A DNA stretch of 64,000 bases, taken from contig DDCA01000003.1 of the NCBI GenBank assembly GCA_002335175.1, forward strand, positions 12,542 to 76,541. Reading direction: 5' to 3'. The DNA comes from Candidatus Saccharibacteria bacterium UBA2018 (lineage in GTDB: Bacteria; Patescibacteriota; Saccharimonadia; Saccharimonadales; Saccharimonadaceae). The position numbers and the translations under genes were made by a program. The notes beneath the pieces are model-generated. The model was not told the DNA's origin, searched no databases, and saw nothing but the letters and a program-made list of their open reading frames with translations. Shown in pieces: positions 32,886-40,887 of this stretch. The number at the start of each line of letters is the position of its first letter. Position 1 is the first letter of the stretch.

Positions 32886-34547
32886 ATGATTGACCTCGAG
32901 ATTCCACTTAAAAAGCGCTCCAAAAGCTACCGATTCTTCGAAATGGTACCTGGTCTGCTTAGCTGGGGCTCAATCGCACTCCTTATCGTTCTATCACTTA
33001 TCAATCCGCTTCTGGCGGGTATTTATGTGCTCTTAGTCATTGTGACTTTGCTCATAAAAGCAACTGGCATAGCCGTCCACACATTTACCGGTTCGCGTCG
33101 GATAGCCAAGGCGCAGAAGGTAGACTGGCATGCGCGCCTCGGTGACCTTGTCCACCCATCGGCAAGTTATGACCGGCTCCAGCATAGTCATTCAAAGGAA
33201 CTTGGTGCCCGCCAGCACCTCGAGAACTTGCGCCTCATGACTAACTCTGCCGAACCATACCCAAAGCCAGAGGATATCTTTAATGCCGTTATCATTGCAA
33301 CGTACAACGAGAGCTACGACGTTCTGCAGCCAACGGTGGAATCACTCGTCAATACGACCTACGATCCAAAGAATATCATCTTAGTTATTGCGTACGAAGA
33401 ACGGGGCGGCAAGGCTATAGAAGGAACGGTTAAACAGCTACGCGACGAGTATGCCCACCGCTTCAAAGCCCTCGAAATCGTCAAGCATCCCAAGGATATG
33501 CCCAACGAAGTGGTAGGTAAGGGCGGCAACATAACCTATGCCGGCCATTATCTGCAGCAATGGTGCGACGCCCAGGGGATTAGCTACCAAAATGTCATCG
33601 TTACGACGCTTGATAGCGATAACCGCCCGCATCCGACCTATTTCGATTACGTCACGTACGAATATATCGTCCACGATGACCGCAAGCATTTGGCATATCA
33701 GCCCGTATCACTATTCTTGAACAATATTTGGGACGTGCCTGCACCAATGCGCGTAGTTGCAACGGGTAACTCCTTTTGGAACATCATTTCAAGCATGCGG
33801 CCGCATACTCTGCGTAATTTTGCCTCCCACTCCCAGCCCCTTGATGCGCTGGTTGAAATGGATTTCTGGTCAACGCGCACCATTGTCGAAGACGGCCATC
33901 AGTACTGGCGCAGCTGGTTTTACTTCGGCGGTAAGTACGAAGTCATCCCGATTTATGTGCCGATTTATCAAGATGCCGTCCTCAGTGACACATATTGGAA
34001 AACGCTCAAAGCCCAGTTTGTCCAGCTGCGGCGTTGGGCATACGGCGCCTCAGACGTACCATATGTCGCTACCAGAGTATTTACTCGTAAGCGCAATGTG
34101 CCGTTCTGGGCGGGCTTTACGCGGCTGCTCCGGCTGCTTGACGGGCATGTTACATTGGCCTGTGTTTCTATCCTTGTAACATTCGGAGGGTGGGTACCAC
34201 TTATTATTAACGCCGAAGCCTCGCGTTCGGTTGCCGCTAATCAGCTGCCTGAAGTCCTCTCCGTTATCCAGCGTATCGCAATGATTGGTCTCTTTATCTC
34301 CGTCTTTCTGGCCTTTAAGATGCTTCCGCCGCGTCCGGCCCGCTACAAACGCCGCCGTACGTTCGGAATGCTGGCCCAGTGGCTCCTAATGCCTGTCATT
34401 GCCATTTGCTACAATGCCGCCGCCGCATTTTATTCGCAGACGAGGCTGCTTATCGGCCGCTATTTAGACAAATTTGATGTTACCGACAAAGTAACGGTGG
34501 CAGAAATTGATGCCAAGAAAGACGCCGAAGCCAAAGCCGGCAGCTAA
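32886..34547 (+). CDS. Membrane-bound GT2 family glycosyltransferase
   Basis: The 553-residue product has two N-terminal helices, a GT-A domain with NAVIIATYNESYDVLQPTVESL, VTTLDSDNRPHP (DxD-like), MDFWSTRTIVEDGHQYW (catalytic Asp) and the processive-enzyme motif QLRRW. Further C-terminal helices follow. It resembles cellulose/hyaluronan synthase-type enzymes that build and export a polysaccharide. Substrate is unknown. The GGGGTAGGC before the ATG is a plausible ribosome binding site. Confidence 0.88.
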   Translation: MIDLEIPLKKRSKSYRFFEMVPGLLSWGSIALLIVLSLINPLLAGIYVLLVIVTLLIKATGIAVHTFTGSRRIAKAQKVDWHARLGDLVHPSASYDRLQHSHSKELGARQHLENLRLMTNSAEPYPKPEDIFNAVIIATYNESYDVLQPTVESLVNTTYDPKNIILVIAYEERGGKAIEGTVKQLRDEYAHRFKALEIVKHPKDMPNEVVGKGGNITYAGHYLQQWCDAQGISYQNVIVTTLDSDNRPHPTYFDYVTYEYIVHDDRKHLAYQPVSLFLNNIWDVPAPMRVVATGNSFWNIISSMRPHTLRNFASHSQPLDALVEMDFWSTRTIVEDGHQYWRSWFYFGGKYEVIPIYVPIYQDAVLSDTYWKTLKAQFVQLRRWAYGASDVPYVATRVFTRKRNVPFWAGFTRLLRLLDGHVTLACVSILVTFGGWVPLIINAEASRSVAANQLPEVLSVIQRIAMIGLFISVFLAFKMLPPRPARYKRRRTFGMLAQWLLMPVIAICYNAAAAFYSQTRLLIGRYLDKFDVTDKVTVAEIDAKKDAEAKAGS

Positions 34548-34999
34548 CGGATGCTCGGGCGGCCGCGGCGGGAACGGGTAGCCGACACCAGGCCGTGAGT
34601 CGCAGCGTATTGCAAGGCAGCCAGCTCATCAAAGCGTTTTAGCACCTGGTGTGTCGTTGCGGCAATATCATCGGCGCTCGGCTGTCTTACTTGAGTGATA
34701 AGAAGCTGTTCAACCGTCTCGGCTAAGGGCAGTGAGTGTAATTGGCGGGCCATTTGATCATGTTCAAAACTGGCAGCAATACTAAGAGTAAGCTTGCTTA
34801 GGCTAAACGGAGCGCTCGTAGCGCCCAAGTCTTTACCGTAATGAATGGTGGTAGAGGCGTCTAAAGCCGGTTTTTCATATGTCGTAAAAGGAGTCCGACA
34901 ATTCTCACACATCCGCCGGCGCCAAGTTCCGCTAGTCTTTTTGTGTGGACGGCTGTTGGTTACTTTGGTTTTCCCGTGGAAACAATTTATGCAAATCAT
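34544..34999 (-). CDS. NrdR-like zinc-ribbon / ATP-cone protein
   Basis: The 151-residue product starts with a zinc ribbon (MICINCFHGKTKV ... RRRMCENCRTPFTTYE) matching NrdR, the repressor of ribonucleotide reductase genes. The following ATP-cone region (FSLSKLTLSIAASFEHDQ ... VEQLLITQV) is diverged from the usual KV.KRDG. The end is basic. The gene overlaps the glycosyltransferase stop by 4 bp in convergent orientation. Confidence 0.78.
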   Translation of the reverse strand: MICINCFHGKTKVTNSRPHKKTSGTWRRRMCENCRTPFTTYEKPALDASTTIHYGKDLGATSAPFSLSKLTLSIAASFEHDQMARQLHSLPLAETVEQLLITQVRQPSADDIAATTHQVLKRFDELAALQYAATHGLVSATRSRRGRPSIR

Positions 35000-35066
35000 G
35001 TCTATATATTGACATACAGCTATTAAAAATGCGAGTGGAAAACATAATCAAGATGGGGATATTCTA

Positions 35067-35103
35067 GAAAAATCGCCGCCTCTATAACAGAGAGCGGCGA
35101 TCG
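35067..35103 (-). terminator. Terminator of the 41-aa gene
   Basis: On the minus strand ATCGCCGC-tCTCT pairs with AGAG-gCGGCGAT, followed by TTTTTC. Confidence 0.9.
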
Positions 35104-35138
35104 GAGATAAGTAATTAACAGGGGTAATTGCTAACTAC

Positions 35139-35264
35139 TTACTTTTTACTTGCAGTGTATTTCTTGCGAGCTTCTTCCCAGGTTTCGTTAAATTCGAAGC
35201 CAAGGTTGAACTGCTGCAACTTGGAAGGTTTGTCTAGTTTGTGTGTGAGTTCTTTAGTGCTCAT
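35139..35264 (-). CDS. 41-residue leaderless small protein
   Basis: The short ORF begins MSTKELTHKLDKPSKLQQFN and ends KKYTASKK, with an amphipathic, Lys-rich sequence and no helix long enough for a membrane. It is supported by an excellent promoter whose -10 box ends 6 bp before the ATG and a strong terminator about 36 bp after the stop. No ribosome binding site is present. Function unknown. Confidence 0.75.
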   Translation of the reverse strand: MSTKELTHKLDKPSKLQQFNLGFEFNETWEEARKKYTASKK

Positions 35265-35270
35265 ATTTTC

Positions 35271-35299
35271 ATATTAGCATAAGCAATATATTTTGTCAA
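35271..35299 (-). promoter_or_regulatory. Promoter of the 41-aa gene
   Basis: Perfect -35 TTGACA (35299-35294), 17-bp spacer, -10 TAATAT (35276-35271), minus strand. Confidence 0.85.
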
Positions 35300-35393
35300 T
35301 AGAACACAATGTATTGGTATATATCATCAGGTGAATATTCATCTATTAAATCCGCCCCAAATACACGTGGAAAACTATGGAAAAATTCGCATA

Positions 35394-35422
35394 AAAAACA
35401 CCCCGGAGGGTAGTTGGGGTTT
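35394..35422 (-). terminator. Terminator of the 116-aa G/C-rich gene
   Basis: On the minus strand AACCCC (near 35422-35417) pairs with GGGGT (near 35405-35401), followed by GTTTTTT. Confidence 0.75.
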
Positions 35423-35435
35423 GACAGAGTGGAAT
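35421..35435 (+). repeat. 15-bp inverted repeat, left copy
   Basis: TTTGACAGAGTGGAA here is repeated exactly in inverse orientation at 35923-35937. The two copies enclose one gene and its leader, 517 bp end to end. A 12-bp perfect hairpin (35442-35453 with 35463-35474) lies just inside the left copy. Confidence 0.85.
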
Positions 35436-35479
35436 CCTGTCGTGCTGGCTGCCCAGGGGAGAGCAGCCAGCACGATTGT

Positions 35480-35830
35480 TCAGGTGTCGAGAAGGCGGTT
35501 CGCACGACTGAACAGGTCGGTCAGCATCACGCTGACCGTGGTCCAGTAGAGCGCCTGTCCTTCCTTGTCGCCGAACGGTGCCTCGCAGCGATTCGACACC
35601 CAGAAGCGGGCGAAGTAGCGACACACACGCGGGTTGCAGTGCATGCTGTCGACAATCATGGACATGTGGTCACGGTCCAGGCTGCTGACCCAGCGGCGCA
35701 CGTAGCTCTCGGTCCAGGCGAAGGCCAGGTCGTCCGGTTGACCGGACAAGCTGACGAACGGCCGGATTGGGTTAGTCGCGAGCTGGTGATCGAATTCAGC
35801 CATGAACTGCTCTTCAGATGTAATCGTCAT
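35480..35830 (-). CDS. 116-aa cytosolic protein, G/C-rich, enclosed by inverted repeats
   Basis: The start at 35830 follows AGGAG by 6 bp and gives MTITSEEQFMAEFDHQLATN. The product has no signal peptide and no membrane helix; it is rich in Trp and Arg (FAWTESYVRRWVSSLDRDHM, VCRYFARFWVSNRCEAPFGD). Codon use is strongly G/C-ending, unlike the subtilase upstream, which suggests acquisition. No family recognised. Confidence 0.7.
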   Translation of the reverse strand: MTITSEEQFMAEFDHQLATNPIRPFVSLSGQPDDLAFAWTESYVRRWVSSLDRDHMSMIVDSMHCNPRVCRYFARFWVSNRCEAPFGDKEGQALYWTTVSVMLTDLFSRANRLLDT

Positions 35831-35867
35831 GACATCTCCTGAAAGGATAGTTGGGGCAGATATACGC

Positions 35868-35917
35868 GGGTATGGCCTCTCTGCACACATTTGTATATGT
35901 GAAGGGAGGTCATACCC
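35868..35917 (-). promoter_or_regulatory. Leader hairpin of the 116-aa gene
   Basis: Gggtatg-cctc (35868-35879) pairs with gagg-catac (35906-35917), 11 of 12 positions, enclosing a second hairpin. It lies between the promoter and ribosome binding site. Confidence 0.6.
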
Positions 35918-35922
35918 AAATG

Positions 35923-35937
35923 TTCCACTCTGTCAAA
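35923..35937 (-). repeat. 15-bp inverted repeat, right copy
   Basis: Exact inverse of 35421-35435. It lies in the 5' leader of the enclosed gene, so the transcript's 5' and 3' ends are complementary over 15 nt. Confidence 0.85.
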
Positions 35938-35970
35938 GTACCTCGTGATAAAAACTCAACGAGTGACTAC

Positions 35971-35998
35971 ATTATAGCATAAACAGTAGAAAAGTCAA
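35971..35998 (-). promoter_or_regulatory. Promoter of the 116-aa gene
   Basis: TTGACT (35998-35993) and TATAAT (35976-35971) with a 16-bp spacer, minus strand. It lies outside the inverted repeat. Confidence 0.8.
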
Positions 35999-36006
35999 TC
36001 TATTTG

Positions 36007-37947
36007 CTATTTTCCCTGAGTTCGCGTGTTCCAGAGTGCTTTGTTGGTTGCGGTGTAAAGTACGAGGTTACCATCTGACTGCAGTACCAAACGATTGGCA
36101 GGTTTACCATTTGTGCGAGTATGCCATAAGGCTCGCCCGTCACTTCTATAGAGAACCAGATTACCGTCGCTTTGCAATACGAGCCGAGATGAGCCCTTGC
36201 CGTAGGTGCGACTGTGCCATACCGCCTTATTGCCGCTGTAAAGTACTAAGTTGCCATCAGTCTGTAGAACAAGTCGATATTTCCCATTGCCGCTTGAAAG
36301 CAGCATTTTGCTCTTTAGCAGGGTTGCGCTCTTAGCAAGCGTTGTGCCTGGGCGAACTGAGTTAAGCTGAACGGCTCGTGCAGCATTAATCCGGCCGTAG
36401 CCATGATAGTTGGTGAAGTAATAGCCGTTCATGGCCGATGTCTTGTCGGCGCTATGTATAAGTATGCTTTGGAGTTGTGCTGGAGTAGCGGCAGGCGACC
36501 TAGCCTTCATCAAGGCGACCAAGCCAGCGACGTGTGGTGCAGCAAAAGAGGTGCCATAGACAGAGGGGTTATAGGTGCCGGCTCGGTACGCCGAGGGGGC
36601 GTTAGCCACCGGCACAGCCGAGCCGGGAGCCAGAACATCAAGCTCGGCGCCGTAGGTTGAAAAACTGGCCCGGGAGTCGCTACTGGTTGAAGCACCCACG
36701 GCAATGGCATTTGGCGAGCGAGCAGGGTAGCAAACGCCGCTACCGCCGTTATTGCCAGCTGCAGCAACCACAACAACGCCGGCGGCTTTAGCGCGGACCA
36801 TGGCGTTCTCAATCGTCGGATCCGTCATTGTGCAGCCGCTAGGGCCTTGCAGGGCCAGGCTCATATTGATAACATCGGCCCCGTTGTCAGTCGCGTAATC
36901 AATTGCTGCAGCAATCTGAACAGAGCTCCCGTAGCCATAGCCATCGAGCACTCGGAGGTTCATAACATTTGCACCCCAGTCAACACTGGCGACACCACTG
37001 CTGTTATTTGAGGCGGCGCTGGCAATCGAGGCGACGCTGGTTCCGTGCGATATAGCGCAGGCACCTTCGCCGTAGTCACACCCACCGGCATAGTGGTCTT
37101 TGTTCAATTGGTCGGGGTCGCTGCTGTCATCACAGGAGTAAGGGGACGGATCGTTATCTTGGGCAATAAAGTCCGTATAAACAGGGTCGGCATAAAAGGT
37201 AGAGTCAGCATAGTTCGGACAGACACTGCCGCTACCACGCCAGCCGCCCATAAAGTCCCAGCCTTTATAGTCGTCAAGAAAGCCGTTGCCGTCGTCATCG
37301 ACGTTATTACAGCTTTTGTCGAGGGCTAGGCCGCGGCTGGTACAGTTCGGAGCACTACCTTCGGTAACTGTTGTGCCCAGCTCGCCGGTATTAGTCCATT
37401 GTTTGTCTGCCGGAAAGTCGGGGTGAGTAAATGGACCGCTTGACCCCCATTGTTGGCTAAACAACACCCCCGTATCGAGCACTGCGACGGTAACGTTTTC
37501 GTTACCGGTAGTAACGTTCCATGCCGCAGGAGCACTGATTTTTGATAAATTCCACTGAGACGATATGTACGTATCATTAGAGGTGAGTTCTGCCTTGTAA
37601 TGGCGTGTTGGCACAATATTACCTACGATGACGTTATCTTGCTGACGTTCCAGCTGCTTAATCTCAGGGTCCGACACTGAACCCTCAAGGGTGACATATG
37701 TTTTATTACTGACAGCAGGTACTTCGCTAACGACCTCAACACCCTTTGCCTGGGCAGAACTAACTATCTTGTCTGCATTCGTAGTAACTACGACAACACT
37801 GTCTTGAAATTTAATATCATCCGGAGTAGTGCTTGGCGCTTCTTCGACAGGCATAGCCGAAACAAACCCAACAATTCCAGTTGCAAAGACGGAAATAACC
37901 ATGCATAACAGCAAGGCGAAAGTAATGGGAGTGTTGTGGTGGTTCAT
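36007..37947 (-). CDS. Secreted subtilisin-like protease with C-terminal B-lectin repeats
   Basis: The 646-residue product has a signal peptide (FALLLCMVISVFATGIVGFVSA), an inhibitor-like propeptide (about 50-120) and an S8 domain with catalytic Asp (VAVLDTGVLF), His (HGTSVASIA) and Ser (YGTSFAAPHVAGLVAL). The last about 110 residues are bulb-type lectin repeats with QTDGNLVLY and twice QSDGNLVLY, each a mannose-binding QxDxNxVxY motif. It likely cuts surface proteins on a sugar-bearing target cell. Promoter: TTGACA, 15 bp, TACAAT just upstream (38005-37979). Confidence 0.93.
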   Translation of the reverse strand: MNHHNTPITFALLLCMVISVFATGIVGFVSAMPVEEAPSTTPDDIKFQDSVVVVTTNADKIVSSAQAKGVEVVSEVPAVSNKTYVTLEGSVSDPEIKQLERQQDNVIVGNIVPTRHYKAELTSNDTYISSQWNLSKISAPAAWNVTTGNENVTVAVLDTGVLFSQQWGSSGPFTHPDFPADKQWTNTGELGTTVTEGSAPNCTSRGLALDKSCNNVDDDGNGFLDDYKGWDFMGGWRGSGSVCPNYADSTFYADPVYTDFIAQDNDPSPYSCDDSSDPDQLNKDHYAGGCDYGEGACAISHGTSVASIASAASNNSSGVASVDWGANVMNLRVLDGYGYGSSVQIAAAIDYATDNGADVINMSLALQGPSGCTMTDPTIENAMVRAKAAGVVVVAAAGNNGGSGVCYPARSPNAIAVGASTSSDSRASFSTYGAELDVLAPGSAVPVANAPSAYRAGTYNPSVYGTSFAAPHVAGLVALMKARSPAATPAQLQSILIHSADKTSAMNGYYFTNYHGYGRINAARAVQLNSVRPGTTLAKSATLLKSKMLLSSGNGKYRLVLQTDGNLVLYSGNKAVWHSRTYGKGSSRLVLQSDGNLVLYRSDGRALWHTRTNGKPANRLVLQSDGNLVLYTATNKALWNTRTQGK

Positions 37948-38029
37948 GTTGTTTGTTTTATGTGGTGTGAACAGCTTTATTGTAGCATATTTTGGGTGTT
38001 GTCAAAGAGATTTTGTTATAATTCAACCA

Positions 38030-38402
38030 ATGGGTTCTTTCATCGAAATTAATGACACACTTCGAATCAGCCAGGCTCAAGGTTTTCCCGCTGAGCTTAT
38101 TCTTTGAGACACACCTTCAAACACCTTATTCGCTCGACGATGTAAAAGATAAAGTCTATAGTTTCTCGAGTAAGCCAGGTATCCGGATTTATAAAGTTCC
38201 GCCCGTACGTAACTTTCTAGTAGAGGATGTCGACGGCAAGTGGGTTTATTGGGGGCTCTGCTACGTTTTAAGTGTCCACCATGATTATGAGAAACAGGAA
38301 ACATCGGGGACATTCAAGATAGTTCGTCTGAATACAGCGGAGGAAATGGAAGAAATGTTTAAGCTGACGCATTTCACAAATCCTGAGCAAAACTATTTCT
38401 AG
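38030..38402 (+). pseudogene. Conserved protein gene interrupted by a +1 frame change at CTTTGA
   Basis: Frame 1 from ATG 38030 reads MGSFIEINDTLRISQAQGFPAELIL and stops at TGA 38105-38107. The next frame continues without a gap as ETHLQTPYSLDDVKDKV ... PEQNYF to 38402. Both parts resemble one small family (N-part INDTL..QGFP.EL, middle KPGIRIYKVPPVRNFLVEDVDGKWVYWGL) that I recall as a single protein in bacteria. Removing one T from CTTTGA restores the frame. A TATAAT box ends 7 bp before the ATG. It is either a programmed +1 frameshift or a decayed gene. Confidence 0.7.
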
Positions 38403-38578
38403 AATTCGATACTGGATATCGCTCGTATGCTCGCTCTTCCGCTTGCTCATCTTGGTAAAAGCAAGCTTTTCCAAGATTTCGCTGCGCTGCACCGAACCTA
38501 CTTTTGCTTTGCAAAAGCGCAGGTTCAAATCCTGACAACGCACAATTTAAAAACTGACCAGAAGGTCAGCTATTAAAT
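38403..38578. other. Intergenic with tRNA-like T-arm fragment
   Basis: GCAGGTTCAAATCCTG near 38518-38533 matches a T-stem and T-loop, and a short stem (TGCG/CGCA) lies around it, but no D- or anticodon arm can be placed. A terminator hairpin for tRNA-Val follows. Confidence 0.35.
38546..38569 (-). terminator. Terminator of tRNA-Val
   Basis: On the minus strand CTGACC-TTCT-GGTCAG is followed by TTTTTAAATT. Confidence 0.8.
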
Positions 38579-38655
38579 TGGTGGGCGATGCAGGATTCGA
38601 ACCTGCCACCTCTTCAACGTCAATGAAGCGCTCTAGCCAAATGAGCTAATCACCC
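38579..38655 (-). tRNA. tRNA-Val (anticodon GAC)
   Basis: Minus strand: acceptor GGGTGAT, D-arm GCTCATTTGGCTAGAGC, anticodon stem CTTCA/TGAAG with loop TTGACGT, T-loop TTCGAAT, encoded CCA. Confidence 0.94.
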
Positions 38656-38734
38656 TTGGGATATAACTTCCTAATTCTACCAAACAGGGGCGGGGGTTGC
38701 AACGAACGGAGGCGAACCGGTATAGTTAAGACCA

Positions 38735-40546
38735 ATGAACGACGAACAACTACGCGCAATGCGACACAGTCTCGCACACATTACCGCCAGTGCAGTACAG
38801 AAACTCTGGCCAGAAGCTAAATTTGGTGTCGGACCGGTGGTCGAGAACGGGTTTTACTACGATATTGATTTAGGTACAACTAAGATTTCGGAAGCTGATT
38901 TTTCAATGATAGAAAGAGAAATGCGCCGGATTATTAGTGAAGACCAACATTTCGAACACTCAACAAAAGCCATAGATGAAGCGATTAATTGGGCGAAGGA
39001 ATCAAATCAGCCCTATAAAGAAGAACTCTTGAATGACCTCAAGCGCGAAGGTACAACCGTCGCAAAAGACCTCGATGCTAGCGAAATGGGTACAATCTCA
39101 GATGGCGAGGGCGTATTAAGTGAAGTCGGCTTCTATACCAACGGCGATTTCACTGACCTCTGCCGCGGCCCGCACGTGGAAAGCACGGGCAAGGTAGGGG
39201 CATTCAAGCTTATGCGTGTGGCCGGTGCATATTGGCGTGGGAGCGAAAAGAACCCGCAGATGCAGCGGTTATATGGTGTTGCGTTTGCAACCCAAGAAGA
39301 ATTGGATAGCTATCTCGAGTTGTTAGAACAGGCCAAACTGCGCGACCACCGCAAGCTTGGCAAAGAACTTGATCTCTACACCGTTTCACCACTCGTAGGT
39401 GCCGGACTACCGCTCTTCACCCCTCGTGGTACGATTCTGCGAGACGTCATGGCGGGTTACTCAAACCAGCTCCGCCAGTCGCGCGGCTTCACAAAAGTTT
39501 GGACGCCCCATATTACCAAACAAGAACTCTACGAGGCGTCCGGTCACTGGGCTAAGTTTGGCGATGAGTTGTTTTTGGTCACTAGCCAAGAAACCAGCGA
39601 CAAAATGGCGCTTAAACCGATGAACTGCCCACACCATACACAGATTTTTGCCAGTCAACCGCGAAGTTATCGAGACATGCCGATACGCTACCTCGAAACG
39701 ACAACTGACTACCGCGACGAAAAGACGGGAGAACTGGGTGGACTCAACCGCGTACGGTCTTTAACGCAAGACGATAGTCATGTCTTTGCCCGACCAGATC
39801 AAATTGAACAGGAGATAGATGGCTTACTAGCCAGTGCTAACGAGCTCTACGGCACACTCGCAATGAAGTTGCGGGTTCGACTGAGTTACCGCGATGACTC
39901 AGACGCCTATTTAGGCGAAAGAGAGCTTTGGAATTCGGCTCAGGCACAGCTCAAGTCGGCCGTCGAAAAAAACGGCCTGGAATATTTTGAACAAGAGGGA
40001 GAAGCGGCATTTTATGGACCAAAGATTGACTTCATGGCAACCGATGCCATTGGTCGCGAACATCAAGTGGCAACCGTGCAGCTCGACTTCGTCCAGCCGG
40101 AACGCTTTAAGTTGCAGTATGCCGATGCGGAAGGTAACTTTCAGACACCAGTGATGATCCACTGTGCGTTACTAGGTAGCATCGAGCGCTTCCTATCAGT
40201 GTTTATTGAGCATACGGCCGGTTGGTTTCCATTCTGGACAGCTCCGGAGCAAATTCGTATCTTGACAATTAACGATACAGTTCTAGACTATGTCGAAGAA
40301 GTCGAGAGGGTTCTGTCTGAAATCGTACTCATGCAACCCCTCAAATATAACGAGCTGCGAGTTACTCGTGATGACCGCAATGAAAGTCTTGGTAAAAAAA
40401 TTCGTGAAGCAACCGGGATGAAAATTCCTGTTCAGCTAATCGTCGGACCGAAGGACAAAGAAGCCCGCGAAGTCAGTGTCCGCACCCAGGGCGGTGAAGA
40501 GAAAGTCGCACTCGACCAGTTGCAAAGCTACCTTTCCAATCTGTAA
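38735..40546 (+). CDS. thrS: Threonyl-tRNA synthetase lacking the TGS domain
   Basis: The 603-residue product starts directly with the second N-terminal domain (MRHSLAHITASAVQKLWPEAKFGVGP), so the usual 60-residue TGS domain is missing. The editing-type domain, the class II catalytic core (zinc ligands in MNCPHHTQIF, motif 3 near SIERFLSVFIEHTAGWFPFW) and the anticodon domain are intact. A TATAGT box ends about 9 bp before the ATG. Confidence 0.95.
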   Translation: MNDEQLRAMRHSLAHITASAVQKLWPEAKFGVGPVVENGFYYDIDLGTTKISEADFSMIEREMRRIISEDQHFEHSTKAIDEAINWAKESNQPYKEELLNDLKREGTTVAKDLDASEMGTISDGEGVLSEVGFYTNGDFTDLCRGPHVESTGKVGAFKLMRVAGAYWRGSEKNPQMQRLYGVAFATQEELDSYLELLEQAKLRDHRKLGKELDLYTVSPLVGAGLPLFTPRGTILRDVMAGYSNQLRQSRGFTKVWTPHITKQELYEASGHWAKFGDELFLVTSQETSDKMALKPMNCPHHTQIFASQPRSYRDMPIRYLETTTDYRDEKTGELGGLNRVRSLTQDDSHVFARPDQIEQEIDGLLASANELYGTLAMKLRVRLSYRDDSDAYLGERELWNSAQAQLKSAVEKNGLEYFEQEGEAAFYGPKIDFMATDAIGREHQVATVQLDFVQPERFKLQYADAEGNFQTPVMIHCALLGSIERFLSVFIEHTAGWFPFWTAPEQIRILTINDTVLDYVEEVERVLSEIVLMQPLKYNELRVTRDDRNESLGKKIREATGMKIPVQLIVGPKDKEAREVSVRTQGGEEKVALDQLQSYLSNL

Positions 40547-40572
40547 CGTTATGGGAAAGGCAACGATAGTGT

Positions 40573-40887
40573 ATGAAGCCTGATGCTAATTTTCGGACCA
40601 AAGTAGAGGCATTGATGGCCCAAGTACCGGCCGGCAAAGTTACGACCTATGGTGATTTAGCAGGGTTGGCTGGACAGGCCAATGCATCCAGAATTGTTGG
40701 AGGCATCGCTCACTTTGGAAATCCCGATTTGCCGTGGCACCGGTTAGTCAACCGCTTCGGCGGCCTGGCCAGTGGTTTTCACGGCGGTCGTGCGGTGCAG
40801 GCACAACTGCTCGAGCAGGAAGGTGTGACTTGTACTAACCACATTGTTGATGAATTTAAAGAACGGCGATGGCGGCTAACCCCATAA
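40573..40887 (+). CDS. Alkyltransferase-like protein (ATL, Cys-less MGMT)
   Basis: The 104-residue product matches the C-terminal DNA-binding domain of O6-alkylguanine-DNA alkyltransferase: VPAGKVTTYGDLAGLAGQANASRIVGGI. In place of the reactive PCHRV it has PWHRLVN, with Trp for Cys, the hallmark of ATL proteins that flag alkylated guanine for nucleotide excision repair. It overlaps miaA by 19 bp. Confidence 0.9.
   Translation: MKPDANFRTKVEALMAQVPAGKVTTYGDLAGLAGQANASRIVGGIAHFGNPDLPWHRLVNRFGGLASGFHGGRAVQAQLLEQEGVTCTNHIVDEFKERRWRLTP

Noticed and set aside
35421..35937. Insertion sequence
   Set aside because: The inverted repeats enclose no transposase-like gene, and no target-site duplication is seen outside them.
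37045..37329. 94-codon plus-strand frame inside the subtilase gene
   Set aside because: Overlaps a fully conserved protease in the opposite strand and has no signals.
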